Below, in pieces: positions 35,943-44,478 of a DNA stretch of 64,000 bases. The stretch comes from Bifidobacterium sp. WK041_4_12 (GTDB lineage: Bacteria > Actinomycetota > Actinomycetes > Actinomycetales > Bifidobacteriaceae), in NCBI RefSeq assembly GCF_041080795.1, contig NZ_CP129674.1:1302001-1366000 (forward strand), in the 5' to 3' direction. Within the stretch, counting starts at the first letter, position 1. Every line of letters begins with the position of its first letter. Under the pieces are notes generated by a model that did no database searches, was not told where the DNA came from, and was given only the letters and a program-made list of their open reading frames with translations. Position numbers and translations under genes: made by a program.

Positions 35943-37529
35943 TCATTGGTCAAGGAAGTCACGCAAAGTCTGAGAACGCGACGGATGACGCAGCTTCGAC
36001 ATCGTCTTGGATTCGATCTGACGGATGCGTTCACGGGTCACCCCATAGACACGCCCAATGTCATCGAGCGTCTTAGGCTGGCCATCCTCAAGCCCATAGC
36101 GCATCTTGATGACCCCAGCCTCACGCGGGCTCAGAGTCTCAAGAACCTGCCTGAACTGTTCCTGCAGCAGCGAGAATGCCACGGCGTCGGAAGGCGCAAT
36201 CGCATCAGTGTCTTCAATCAGATCACCAAACTCGGAATCGCCGTCCTCTCCCAGTGGCGTGTGCAGCGAGATAGGTTCACGGCCATACTTCTGCACTTCC
36301 TGAACCTTCTCGACGGGCATGTCAAGCTCTCGCGCCAACTCGTCAGGAGTAGGCTCACGCCCGAGGTCCTGAAGCATCTGACGCTGAACGCGGGAAAGCT
36401 TGTTGATGACCTCTACCATGTGGACGGGCACACGAATCGTACGTGCCTGATCAGCCATGGCACGAGTGATTGCCTGACGAATCCACCATGTCGCATATGT
36501 TGAGAACTTGAAGCCCTTCTTCCAATCGAATTTCTCCACAGCGCGAATCAGACCTAGATTGCCTTCCTGAATCAGATCCAGGAACAGCATGCCACGTCCG
36601 GTGTAACGCTTGGCAAGCGAGACGACAAGTCGAAGATTGGCCTCCAACAGGTGATCCTTGGCTTTCTTGCCATCGGAAGACGCCCATTTCAGTTCACGCT
36701 TGCGCTTGAAATCCATGCCGTCAGCTTCGGTCTCCAACAGATGCTGAGCGTAGAGCCCGGCCTCAATGCGCTCAGAAAGATCGACCTCCTGCTCGGCATT
36801 CAGCAGGCTGACACGACCAATCTGCTTGAGATAATCCTTGACCGGGTCAGCCGTTGCACCAGTGGCCACCACACGACGCTTCGGATTGCCCGAGGGCGTG
36901 ATGTTCTCGTCATCGTCGGAATCGCTGACGACGAAGGCACCCTTGGCCTTGATTACCGGAATTCGTGGAGAGCGTCGCGAGTGATGCCCAGAGCCATGGG
37001 CATGCGCATCATTCGCATCGTCGCTGCTATCGTCATCAGAGTCATCGTCGCTGTCATCGGCATCATCGTCAGTGTCGGTGTCGTCGTCAGCATCGTCGTC
37101 GTCAGTGTCTTCATCACTGTCGTCATCGTCCGAGTCGTTTGCATCGTCAGCGTCTTCCAACTCGTCGTCAGCCAAGTCGATGTCTGCATCGTCAGCATCG
37201 GAGTCGCTATCCACATCCGTGGCTAAGTCCTTGTGCTCCACATCATCGTCTGCTTTGGAAATCGGCATCTCCTCGGATTTGGACGCCTTGGATCTGGCTG
37301 GCTTTCTCTTACGCGAGGAAGGCGATTTCGCAGGCGATTTCGCAGGGGATTTTGCAGACGCTTCCGCCTTGCTTCGCGACTTGGACACGCGTGTGCCAGA
37401 AGTGTTGTTGGTTTTCTCCTGCCTTGTTTTCTCCTGCCTTGTTTTCTCCTGCCTTGTGTTCTCCTGCGTTGCCGTGCTCGAAGTTTGTGTGCGTACCGTC
37501 TTCTCAGCCGTATCCTTTGTGGCCAACAT
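35943..37529 (-). CDS. sigA: Principal RNA polymerase sigma factor (RpoD/SigA)
   Basis: Housekeeping sigma-70. 528 aa. Conserved regions: 1.2 (DPVKDYLKQIGRVSLL, from about 228), 2 (RYTGRGMLFLDLIQEGNLG, FKFSTYATWWIRQAI), 3 (VPVHMVEVINKL), and 4.2 (TLDDIGRVYGVTRERIRQIE). The first 200 residues are unusual: RQEKT repeats (15-bp array), SPAK repeats (12-bp array), then an Asp/Ser-rich block (about 100-175). This replaces the usual compact region 1.1. ATG 37529 follows AGGAGG. No convincing promoter could be fixed: a TTGACA at 37599-37594 has no well-spaced -10. Confidence 0.95.
   Translation of the reverse strand: MLATKDTAEKTVRTQTSSTATQENTRQEKTRQEKTRQEKTNNTSGTRVSKSRSKAEASAKSPAKSPAKSPSSRKRKPARSKASKSEEMPISKADDDVEHKDLATDVDSDSDADDADIDLADDELEDADDANDSDDDDSDEDTDDDDADDDTDTDDDADDSDDDSDDDSSDDANDAHAHGSGHHSRRSPRIPVIKAKGAFVVSDSDDDENITPSGNPKRRVVATGATADPVKDYLKQIGRVSLLNAEQEVDLSERIEAGLYAQHLLETEADGMDFKRKRELKWASSDGKKAKDHLLEANLRLVVSLAKRYTGRGMLFLDLIQEGNLGLIRAVEKFDWKKGFKFSTYATWWIRQAITRAMADQARTIRVPVHMVEVINKLSRVQRQMLQDLGREPTPDELARELDMPVEKVQEVQKYGREPISLHTPLGEDGDSEFGDLIEDTDAIAPSDAVAFSLLQEQFRQVLETLSPREAGVIKMRYGLEDGQPKTLDDIGRVYGVTRERIRQIESKTMSKLRHPSRSQTLRDFLDQ
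37321..37356. repeat. 12-bp array in sigA
   Basis: GGCGATTTCGCA twice (37321-37332, 37333-37344) and a diverged GGGGATTTTGCA (37345-37356), encoding the SPAK repeats of SigA. Confidence 0.85.
37411..37470. repeat. 15-bp VNTR-like array in sigA
   Basis: Three identical units GTTTTCTCCTGCCTT (37411-37425, 37426-37440, 37441-37455) and a fourth with two changes (37456-37470). The coding strand reads as repeated RQEKT pentapeptides near the SigA N-terminus; identity of three units implies recent expansion. Confidence 0.88.
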
Positions 37530-37644
37530 ATCCTCCTGGAAGTTCTTGTCCGCTACCTATCAGCATCTAGGCCCAATTATGGCAAGGGCAAATTGTCAAC
37601 TAATAGAGTGAACCATCTTCCAAGGACGATTATTCCCGAATTGC

Positions 37645-38217
37645 TCAATCTTCGCACTGCGCCGGAAACATATCTTCCTCCAGCGCGGTGAGAATGATTG
37701 CAGCCATCGTGCAGTGCGAATCGCGTTTGAGACAGGCCTGAGCCCATATAAATGCTGAGCGATCGCCCATCCACCATTTCAGATAGGTGATGATTGCCAG
37801 CAACGCAGTCCCTTGAAGCGGGCCGGCATGTTCTATCGCATATTCAAGAATCGCCAGGCCACGGTTGCATCGACGTCTCATCTCAAGGTCAGTTGCATGA
37901 GCAAAGGCCTCATCAAGATTGTTCGTGATGATCTGAGCAGAACTTGGAGCATCTGGATTCTCGAGGACCGTACGTATCCGTTCACTGTTCCTACATTCCT
38001 CGTTGCCCAGCATCGATAAGATCAGCAAATCTCTCAGCGTTTTCGAATGCTTCATACTCGCATCGAGAATGCGTGTGGATTCAACGCTCAGCGTTCCTGA
38101 GGATGATTCAATCAGTGCCAGCCATTCCTCAATGGGCCTGACCACCTTGTTCCAAGCTGTTCCGTCCCGTTTTCGTGTACGCGACGAAGAGAATGCCGAT
38201 GCGATGGATGTTGTCAT
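37645..38217 (-). CDS. DUF4192-like protein
   Basis: A 190-aa soluble helical protein of unknown function. The C-terminal part (GTALLAIITYLKWWMGDRSAFIWAQACLKRDSHCTMAAIILTALE, in which AAxxWxxGD... is the recognisable pattern) resembles the C-terminal half of DUF4192 proteins; the N-terminal half is poorly conserved-looking. The ATG at 38217 has GAGG ten bases upstream. The 294-bp divergent gap to the polyprenyl synthase gene shows no gene or structured RNA. Confidence 0.55.
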   Translation of the reverse strand: MTTSIASAFSSSRTRKRDGTAWNKVVRPIEEWLALIESSSGTLSVESTRILDASMKHSKTLRDLLILSMLGNEECRNSERIRTVLENPDAPSSAQIITNNLDEAFAHATDLEMRRRCNRGLAILEYAIEHAGPLQGTALLAIITYLKWWMGDRSAFIWAQACLKRDSHCTMAAIILTALEEDMFPAQCED

Positions 38218-38511
38218 GGTTGCTATTCCTCACTGTGAAGAAGCGCAGTAGAGACGAGGACTCTCAGAGCACAAGCACGAGTCAGGCTCAGCCCCACTGC
38301 AGGTCATATGGATGCGGCTTCAGCCAAGACACTGTGTTGTTTTATCGAAGGAAGAAGCCGTTCCCCAACAGTGTCATCATCATTGACATGCGACCAGCGC
38401 ATCTCGGCGATGTGGTCGAATGTGAACGCTTAAGCAATCAATCCGTTGCTGTCTCCCACATTGCCACGAATAATACGACAAAAATCGCAACAAGCGGTTA
38501 GTCTCGTAGGT

Positions 38512-39645
38512 ATGACGCTTCCTGACGACATTCCGGCAATCAACCACCGCATCTTAGAACTGATAGACCGGCATCTCAGGGCTCCCGCTGGAACGCATAT
38601 CCCCCAATCATGCGCAGACATCTACGATGCTGTCGTCAGCCAGGGGCAATCATCGAATGAAGGTGGGAAAAGATTGCGCGCTCGCCTGCTGCTCTCCATC
38701 TATGATGCGATCACAGGCAGCCGTTCAGCAGATCGAGACGCGGTCATGGACGTTGCGTGTGCCATCGAAGTCTTCCAGACCGGAGCACTCATCCATGACG
38801 ACATCATCGACAATTCAGACCTTCGCCGAGGAAAACCTTCAGCTCACCTCGCACTCACATCGGCTTTGACACGGATGGCCACCTCGGAGGATCATGACAT
38901 TGCGCTCCCCTCGGCAGTGGAGCATATAACGCACATTGGCGCGGGTCTTGGCATCATGCTGGGTGATCTGCTTTCCACGGCGAGCATCGATATCGTCAAT
39001 GACATCACCCCACATATGGAACATGCAGACGGCATACTCAAAGCTTTTCTGAACATGCATCGCGAAGTCGAAATCGGTCAGGTGCTTGACCTCGCGGTTG
39101 AACACGTTTCCCTGAAGGATCCTCAACGTCTATCGCAAGCGTCGTTGGCAGTGTTCCGTTGGAAAACGGCCAGCTACACGACTGTTGCACCACTGACCAT
39201 CGGCATGCTGGCTGCTGGAGCTGATCCGCACGACGAAGCGGCGGCTATTGGCTCCGATCTTGGGACTGCCTTCCAGCTGGCTGACGATCTACTCGACATC
39301 ATCGGTGACCCTGCACGAATCGGCAAGCCAACCGGCGGAGACATACGTGAGGGCAAGCGAACCGTACTGCTCAGCGATGCGCTCAGCTCCTCCAGTCCAC
39401 AAGACCGAAACTATCTCCTCAACGCATACACGGCGGAGCAGCGAGACGACGATGATGTCAGAGAAGTCACCCGCATCTTCAAGGACAGTGGTGCCATCGA
39501 AGCATCACGCAAGCGCATCTCCACTCTGTGGTCTACGGTTCAGGATGCGATCAATCGCACATCGCAGAAGCTCAATTTCTCTGACGAGGCACATCATGAC
39601 GTCATCGAGTGCTGCTCGCTCTTCATACCGGAAAATCTTCGATAA
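38512..39645 (+). CDS. idsA: Polyprenyl diphosphate synthase
   Basis: Trans-prenyltransferase elongating isoprenoid diphosphates. 377 aa. First Asp-rich motif HDDIIDNSDLRRGKPS, second Asp-rich motif LADDLLDIIGD, GKRLRA near the start, and AGADPHDEAAAIGSDLGTAFQ before motif two. The product chain length cannot be told. Start ATG 38512 has little Shine-Dalgarno (GTAGG). The neighbouring Ser/Thr kinase and this gene resemble the mycobacterial idsA2-pknL pair. Confidence 0.9.
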   Translation: MTLPDDIPAINHRILELIDRHLRAPAGTHIPQSCADIYDAVVSQGQSSNEGGKRLRARLLLSIYDAITGSRSADRDAVMDVACAIEVFQTGALIHDDIIDNSDLRRGKPSAHLALTSALTRMATSEDHDIALPSAVEHITHIGAGLGIMLGDLLSTASIDIVNDITPHMEHADGILKAFLNMHREVEIGQVLDLAVEHVSLKDPQRLSQASLAVFRWKTASYTTVAPLTIGMLAAGADPHDEAAAIGSDLGTAFQLADDLLDIIGDPARIGKPTGGDIREGKRTVLLSDALSSSSPQDRNYLLNAYTAEQRDDDDVREVTRIFKDSGAIEASRKRISTLWSTVQDAINRTSQKLNFSDEAHHDVIECCSLFIPENLR

Positions 39646-39779
39646 GTTGGACACGCCAACGATCTGTAAGCATCGACCGGCAATGCAACGAGCTTGCATA
39701 CGCTCCTATGCGTGTATTTTTAGCCAAGAAGCATAAGGCAGCGAGAGCATTTGACGAGCGCGAACCTTACGATACCTAT

Positions 39780-41834
39780 ATGAGTGAAGAACCGTATCCA
39801 TCCGAGCATCGTGCAATCAAGGGAACTGTGATAGACGGCCGCTATCGCATCATCCGCAAAATTGCAGAGGGAGGCATGGCAACCGTCTTCGAGGCGATAG
39901 ATGAACGCCTTTCACGCCATGTCGCATTGAAGATGATGCATATGCAGCTCATTCAGGGCGCACATCGCGAACAGTTCATTGAACGCTTTCAACGTGAGGC
40001 ACGCTCATCCGCATCCATAGCCAATCCACATATCGTTCAGGTCTACGACACCGGCACCTGGGATGGTGTCGGCTTTCTGGTCATGGAATATGTGCATGGA
40101 GTCAATCTTCGCTACGAAATGAACCAGCAGGGTACCTTCAGCGTGCATGAAACGCTGCGCATACTCTCTGAAATCCTGGATGGGTTGTCATCCGCACACA
40201 TGGCTGGCGTCGTGCATCGAGACGTGAAGCCGGAGAACATTCTCATCAATGATCGCGGCCATGTCCAGATCACCGATTTTGGATTGGCCAAAGCCGCCTC
40301 ACAAGCAACGCTTTCAACCACCGGCATGCTGCTGGGAACCGCCGCATACCTTGCACCTGAGATGATTGAGTTCAACGAAGCCGTTGCCCAAGGCGACGTG
40401 TATGCATGCGGCATCATCGCCTACGAAATGCTTACCGGTGCGGTGCCCTTTGTCGGCGATAACCCCGTCACGCTCATTTTCAAGCACGTTCACAGCGACA
40501 TCGAACCGTTGAGCGAAACATGCCCGGGTATCGACGCTGCCGTTTCCCAGTTCATCTCGCGTCTTGCATCTCGCCAGGTGACAGACCGACCAAAGACTGC
40601 CCAGGAAGCTTTCGAGGAACTTCAGGAACTGTCCGCAAGCCTATCGGCACAGGCCCAGCATTTTCAGATGCCGGCTCGACAGTCATCTCAAAAGCCGGTT
40701 AATCAGCTGGCTAACCAACAGAATCGCCAGCCAGCTCTCCAAGCTCCGCCAGCGCAGCCGAAAGACGACACAGCGCTGCTGGCACTTGACTCCCATACAA
40801 GCGTCCTGTCTGCGACCGGAGACACCCCCACGGCTCATGTCACGCAGGCGATGCCGTCTCGATCACGATTCAGGCTCATAGCAGGCATAGTCGCCCTGCT
40901 GCTGATCCTAGGGGCCTCAGGCACCTCGGCATGGTGGTACTTCCTAGGCCCAGGCAGCTATCTGAGCCTTCCCATGCCGACAGACGTATCCTGCCCTGCC
41001 AATCAAGGCTGCACGGTGAAAGGGGCGTCCTGGACACGGTACAAGGACATGCTGCACCAGATTGGCATCAAGTTCTCCGAATCCGAGGAATTCAGCGACT
41101 CAATGCCCAAAGGTTCGATAGTTTCCGGCAGACCCGATACGGTCGGTTCTCATATCAGCAAACGTGGAGGCTCCGCGAGCTTTGTCATATCCAAAGGCAT
41201 TCGCCAGGCCACAATTCCGCAGGATATCCTCGATGCCACGACCGCTCACGGCAAATCTCCTTTGGACGCTTTGAAAAGTGCAGGCTTCAGCAATGTCAAG
41301 CATGATGCGAACGCAGACGAATACTCCATCGACGTTCCTGAGCACGCTGCAATCAGCGTGGTTCCTGCACCCGGCACAACCACGAACCACAACACCAGCA
41401 TCACCGTGGTGCTCTCCAAGGGACCCAAGCCTGTAAGCATGCCCAACATCGTAGGTTTGACCAAGGATGCAGCACAGCATCAGCTTGACGAGGCGCAGCT
41501 CAAGTCGAGTTTCACGCAAGATTGGTCGGATAGCGTGGATTCGGGGAAGGTCATTTCCAGCAGCGAGGAAGCAGGAGCGCAGCTGCATTGGGGCGATGCC
41601 GTTTCCGTCGTCATTTCCAAAGGGCCTCAGATGGTGACGGTTCCAGATGTTCGCGGCAAGAATGAGAATGATGCCAGCTCGATCTTGAAGGCACTCGGAT
41701 TGGATGTGAAGATATCTGCGCCGCTTGGTGATCTCACACAGACCGTGCGTTTGCAAGATCCGGATCCAGGCCAGCAGATTCGAATCAGGGACACGTCAGG
41801 AAAGCCTACCGTCATCACGCTTACCGTGGTCTGA
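39780..41834 (+). CDS. pknL: Ser/Thr protein kinase with PASTA domains (PknL-like)
   Basis: Transmembrane Hanks-type kinase. About 684 aa. Kinase domain: AEGGMATVFEA (Gly loop), VALKMM (Lys), HRDVKPENILI, ITDFGLAKA, and a GTAAYLAPEM activation segment. A Gln/Ala-rich juxtamembrane stretch leads to a TM helix LIAGIVALLLILGASG at about 366-381. The extracellular part has three to four PASTA modules, including VSMPNIVGLTKDAA and VTVPDVRGKNENDA. The start is uncertain: ATG 39780 has no ribosome site, and upstream in-frame ATGs at 39708 and 39609 exist. Likely co-transcribed with idsA. Confidence 0.88.
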   Translation: MSEEPYPSEHRAIKGTVIDGRYRIIRKIAEGGMATVFEAIDERLSRHVALKMMHMQLIQGAHREQFIERFQREARSSASIANPHIVQVYDTGTWDGVGFLVMEYVHGVNLRYEMNQQGTFSVHETLRILSEILDGLSSAHMAGVVHRDVKPENILINDRGHVQITDFGLAKAASQATLSTTGMLLGTAAYLAPEMIEFNEAVAQGDVYACGIIAYEMLTGAVPFVGDNPVTLIFKHVHSDIEPLSETCPGIDAAVSQFISRLASRQVTDRPKTAQEAFEELQELSASLSAQAQHFQMPARQSSQKPVNQLANQQNRQPALQAPPAQPKDDTALLALDSHTSVLSATGDTPTAHVTQAMPSRSRFRLIAGIVALLLILGASGTSAWWYFLGPGSYLSLPMPTDVSCPANQGCTVKGASWTRYKDMLHQIGIKFSESEEFSDSMPKGSIVSGRPDTVGSHISKRGGSASFVISKGIRQATIPQDILDATTAHGKSPLDALKSAGFSNVKHDANADEYSIDVPEHAAISVVPAPGTTTNHNTSITVVLSKGPKPVSMPNIVGLTKDAAQHQLDEAQLKSSFTQDWSDSVDSGKVISSSEEAGAQLHWGDAVSVVISKGPQMVTVPDVRGKNENDASSILKALGLDVKISAPLGDLTQTVRLQDPDPGQQIRIRDTSGKPTVITLTVV

Positions 41835-41852
41835 ACCAACACCCCTGATACA

Positions 41853-41892
41853 CAGCATGCTTCAGCATGGTTCAGCGTGACTCAGTGCGACT
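41853..41892. repeat. 10-bp direct repeats at the pknL/plsC convergent junction
   Basis: CAGCATGCTT, CAGCATGGTT, CAGCGTGACT, CAGTGCGACT: four contiguous decamers (41853-41892) with decaying similarity. The array runs into the last codons of plsC and covers its stop. Confidence 0.6.
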
Positions 41893-42589
41893 GAGCCTCT
41901 TCCTGAAGCTTGCGCGCTGCAATGTCCTTTTTCGCCACCTGCGCATAGATATCAACATATTCCTGACCACTGAGTCGTGCGATTGCCTCCATCATGGTGT
42001 TCGTGAGTGCACGAATCTGCTCATGCGTCAGTTCATCCTCGGGTATCTTCGGAACTTCGATGCACTCGCCAAACAGCACCTTGGTGCGGCCCTTCAGGGG
42101 CAGAACCTTGCCTGGCTGCTGCAATTCACGTGTTCCTACAAGGGCAGCCGGAACAATCGGAGCACCGGTTTCGAAGGCAAGCCGTGCAACGCCGGTATGC
42201 CCACGGTATAACCGTCCATCAGGGCTTCTGGTACCTTCTGGATGAATGCCGAACAGCTCCCCCGCTTCGAGAATGTGCCTGGCTGTTTCCAGCGCTCCCA
42301 GAGACTTTGTTCCTCCGGAACGGTCCACAGGAAACACGCCGACCGAGGTAAACCACCACTTCTTGAAAGCGCCCTTGAAGCCTTTGCCGGTGAAATATTC
42401 GGACTTACCCATGAAGTGAATCATGCGTGGACTCACCAGGGGCAGCAGCCCATCGTCAATAACCGCCAGATGGTTCGATGCAATGATGGCTCCACCCTGT
42501 GCCGGGATGTGTTCGAGACCAGAAACCTCTGGGTGCAGACGGCGGCGAGCTAAGGGTCCTATGAGCTTAACGAAAAACCAATACAGCAT
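41882..42589 (-). CDS. plsC: 1-acyl-sn-glycerol-3-phosphate acyltransferase family
   Basis: Membrane-associated acyltransferase making phosphatidate from lysophosphatidate or acting on a related lipid. 235 aa. HX4D motif NHLAVIDD, GVFPVDRSGG, and the EGTRSPDG motif, then VPAALVGT. No clear membrane helix beyond the hydrophobic N-terminus LYWFFVKLIGPLA. ATG 42589 follows AGGAGG. Divergent from an unrecognised membrane protein with a gap of only 40 bp, so their promoters must overlap. Confidence 0.88.
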   Translation of the reverse strand: MLYWFFVKLIGPLARRRLHPEVSGLEHIPAQGGAIIASNHLAVIDDGLLPLVSPRMIHFMGKSEYFTGKGFKGAFKKWWFTSVGVFPVDRSGGTKSLGALETARHILEAGELFGIHPEGTRSPDGRLYRGHTGVARLAFETGAPIVPAALVGTRELQQPGKVLPLKGRTKVLFGECIEVPKIPEDELTHEQIRALTNTMMEAIARLSGQEYVDIYAQVAKKDIAARKLQEEAQSH

Positions 42590-42629
42590 GTTCCTCCTGG
42601 CCAGCGGATTGCCAACCGCTGAGGTTAAA

Positions 42630-43235
42630 ATGTTGAGTATGACCGAGCACAAGAATACCAATCCGTTTGACGAGCAGCCAACTTCAGGTGATGACAACGC
42701 CCAAAACCATGATTTTCAAGGTGACGGCGAGAGCGACAAGGGTGCTGAACCCTCCAAGTCCGACGACTGGGCAATGTTCCTTTCAGAGCACCAAGACGAT
42801 ATGGGTTCAATCGAGCACTCGCGCAATGCGAAGAAGTTTGAGAAGCATGTGAAGCGCGAGCAGAAGAAATCAGCGCTCAACGTGCGCGATCTCAAGGCTG
42901 ATTCCTTCGCAGGCGTTCATGGTGCAGGTCATGGCCCTCGTGATTTCACGGGAAGCAGCTGGCTGGACACCGATGACGTGATGGATGCCGGCAACGACTT
43001 CATACCGCCAGATCCCGCAATAGGTCCCGTGCGAAGAACAACGATACTATACGTCATCCTGATCGTGCTGGGCATGCTCGCGCTAGGCGCAGCAATCATT
43101 ATCGCTCAGCTGGCATCTCTGCTAGGCACGATTGGAGGCGTTCTGACCATTCTTGGAGCAGCGGGACTGTTCTACCAGCATCGTGGCCATACGGAAACGA
43201 GGCGTGATCCATTCGATGACGGATCACGCGTCTGA
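42630..43235 (+). CDS. Unrecognised two-TM membrane protein
   Basis: About 201 aa. I do not recognise the family. Residues 1-125 are polar, acidic and disordered-looking, with a basic patch KKFEKHVKREQKK near residue 70. Two hydrophobic helices follow (ILYVILIVLGMLALGAAIIIA, then LGTIGGVLTILGAAGLFYQ), then a short basic/acidic tail. Probable topology: N-terminus and C-terminus both cytoplasmic. ATG 42630 follows GAGG; ATG 42639 is an alternative. The gene is divergent from plsC (40 bp) and convergent with trpD. A role tied to membrane lipids is only a guess from position. Confidence 0.75.
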   Translation: MLSMTEHKNTNPFDEQPTSGDDNAQNHDFQGDGESDKGAEPSKSDDWAMFLSEHQDDMGSIEHSRNAKKFEKHVKREQKKSALNVRDLKADSFAGVHGAGHGPRDFTGSSWLDTDDVMDAGNDFIPPDPAIGPVRRTTILYVILIVLGMLALGAAIIIAQLASLLGTIGGVLTILGAAGLFYQHRGHTETRRDPFDDGSRV

Positions 43236-43279
43236 CCGATCATATGCTGAATGGCTGAACTAGGCGTATCTTGGCGATT

Positions 43280-44329
43280 TCAACGCTGTGCCACTGAAAT
43301 CCAGCGTTCCAGAAGGTCATGAGCAGCTCCGGAATCGACCGCATTCTCGGCTATCTCATAGGCCTGCTTGAAGCGCTCGGTGAGCGTGAGTTCAGGGGAA
43401 TCGAGAAGATGACCATCAGCGACGATGGCCGATGCTGCATTCAACAAGGCGGTGCTGCGAGAGGGAACTCGCTTGCCGTCAAAGAGATCGCGTGCAACCT
43501 GCGCATTGAACGCAGGCTCACCGCCTCTCAGATCAGCGACATCTATGGTGTCTAGCCCCAGCTCGACCGTGGGGTCGAACTCTGTCTCGCGAACCTGTCC
43601 GTCTCTGATCTCCCACACTGAAACAGGTCCTGTCGGAGCCATCTCGTCCAACCCTTCCGAAGATGTGTACACCATGCCGCTCTGGCCTCTCCGCGCGTAG
43701 ACATCAGCCATCATAGGGCTCAGCTCCCGCTTCGCGCATCCGATGGCAACATGGCTGGGCTGCGCGGGATTCGTCAGTGGACCCAGCAGATTGAAAATCG
43801 TGGTGACGCCAAGGGCGGAACGAACGGGTCCTGCAAAACGCATCGAGGGGTGGAAGGTTTTGGCGAATGCAAAGGTTATGCCCACTTCGTCGCCTATCTC
43901 GCCCACGCGGGTTGCTGGAATGTCAAGAGGCAGCCCCAGCGCCTCAAGACAGTCTGCAGCGCCACATTTGCTGGTGGCGGCACGATTGCCGTGCTTGACT
44001 ATCTTCACGCCTGCAGCTGCTGCGATGATTGCACCCATTGTGGAAAGGTTGACGGTTGCGGCCCCATCGCCACCGGTGCCAACGATGTCAGTCGTTTCAC
44101 CGGAAACGCGCAGTGGCACTGCATGGGCGACCATGGCCTTGGCAGCTCCGGCAACTTCTTCGCTCGTGAATCCGAGCGCTGACTGAACCGCCAGAACCGC
44201 AGCGACCGGTGCCGGATCTGCCTTGCCGCTCATGAGCTCGTCCATATACCACTCAGACTGTTCCGCAGAAAGATGTGTACCTGCCACCAGAGTGGCGAGT
44301 GTGGACTTCCATGTAAACGGCTCAGTCAT
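43280..44329 (-). CDS. trpD: Anthranilate phosphoribosyltransferase
   Basis: Second step of tryptophan synthesis, transferring phosphoribose to anthranilate. 349 aa. PRPP motif GTGGDGAATVNLST, KHGNRAATSKCGAADCLEALG, and NLLGPLTNP. ATG 44329 follows GGAGGAA. No other trp genes lie in the window, so it is detached from an operon here. The gene follows secA beyond a long terminator hairpin. Confidence 0.94.
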   Translation of the reverse strand: MTEPFTWKSTLATLVAGTHLSAEQSEWYMDELMSGKADPAPVAAVLAVQSALGFTSEEVAGAAKAMVAHAVPLRVSGETTDIVGTGGDGAATVNLSTMGAIIAAAAGVKIVKHGNRAATSKCGAADCLEALGLPLDIPATRVGEIGDEVGITFAFAKTFHPSMRFAGPVRSALGVTTIFNLLGPLTNPAQPSHVAIGCAKRELSPMMADVYARRGQSGMVYTSSEGLDEMAPTGPVSVWEIRDGQVRETEFDPTVELGLDTIDVADLRGGEPAFNAQVARDLFDGKRVPSRSTALLNAASAIVADGHLLDSPELTLTERFKQAYEIAENAVDSGAAHDLLERWISVAQR

Positions 44330-44394
44330 AATTCCTCCGAATGTGAATGGTGATGTTGAGTGGGATATTTCATAGTTGCTGTCAGTGACAAGCA

Positions 44395-44469
44395 GCTGAT
44401 AATGAAAACCCGCTTCCCTTACTGCACGATAGTAGCGCACAATAAAGCAGCGGGTTATTTCATATCAGC
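44395..44469 (-). terminator. secA terminator: long imperfect hairpin
   Basis: Left arm 44395-44414 (GCTGATAATGAAAACCCGCT) pairs with 44449-44469 with a few bulges over about 19 bp; the core AGCGGGTT is perfect. The 34-base loop is unstructured. On the minus strand the tail GGGTTTTCATT follows. Lies 10 bp after the secA stop. Confidence 0.75.
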
Positions 44470-44478
44470 GTAAGAAGT

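Noticed and set aside
36651..37226. Plus-strand frame of 191 codons rich in Val/Ile opposite sigA
   Set aside because: It mirrors the Asp/Ser-rich codons (GAC/GAT, TCA/GTC) of SigA; the hydrophobic look is a by-product.
37576..37599. TTGACA and CATAAT as the sigA promoter
   Set aside because: The spacer is 12 bases, and the next -10-like hexamer is 25 bases away; neither is a credible sigma-70 spacing.
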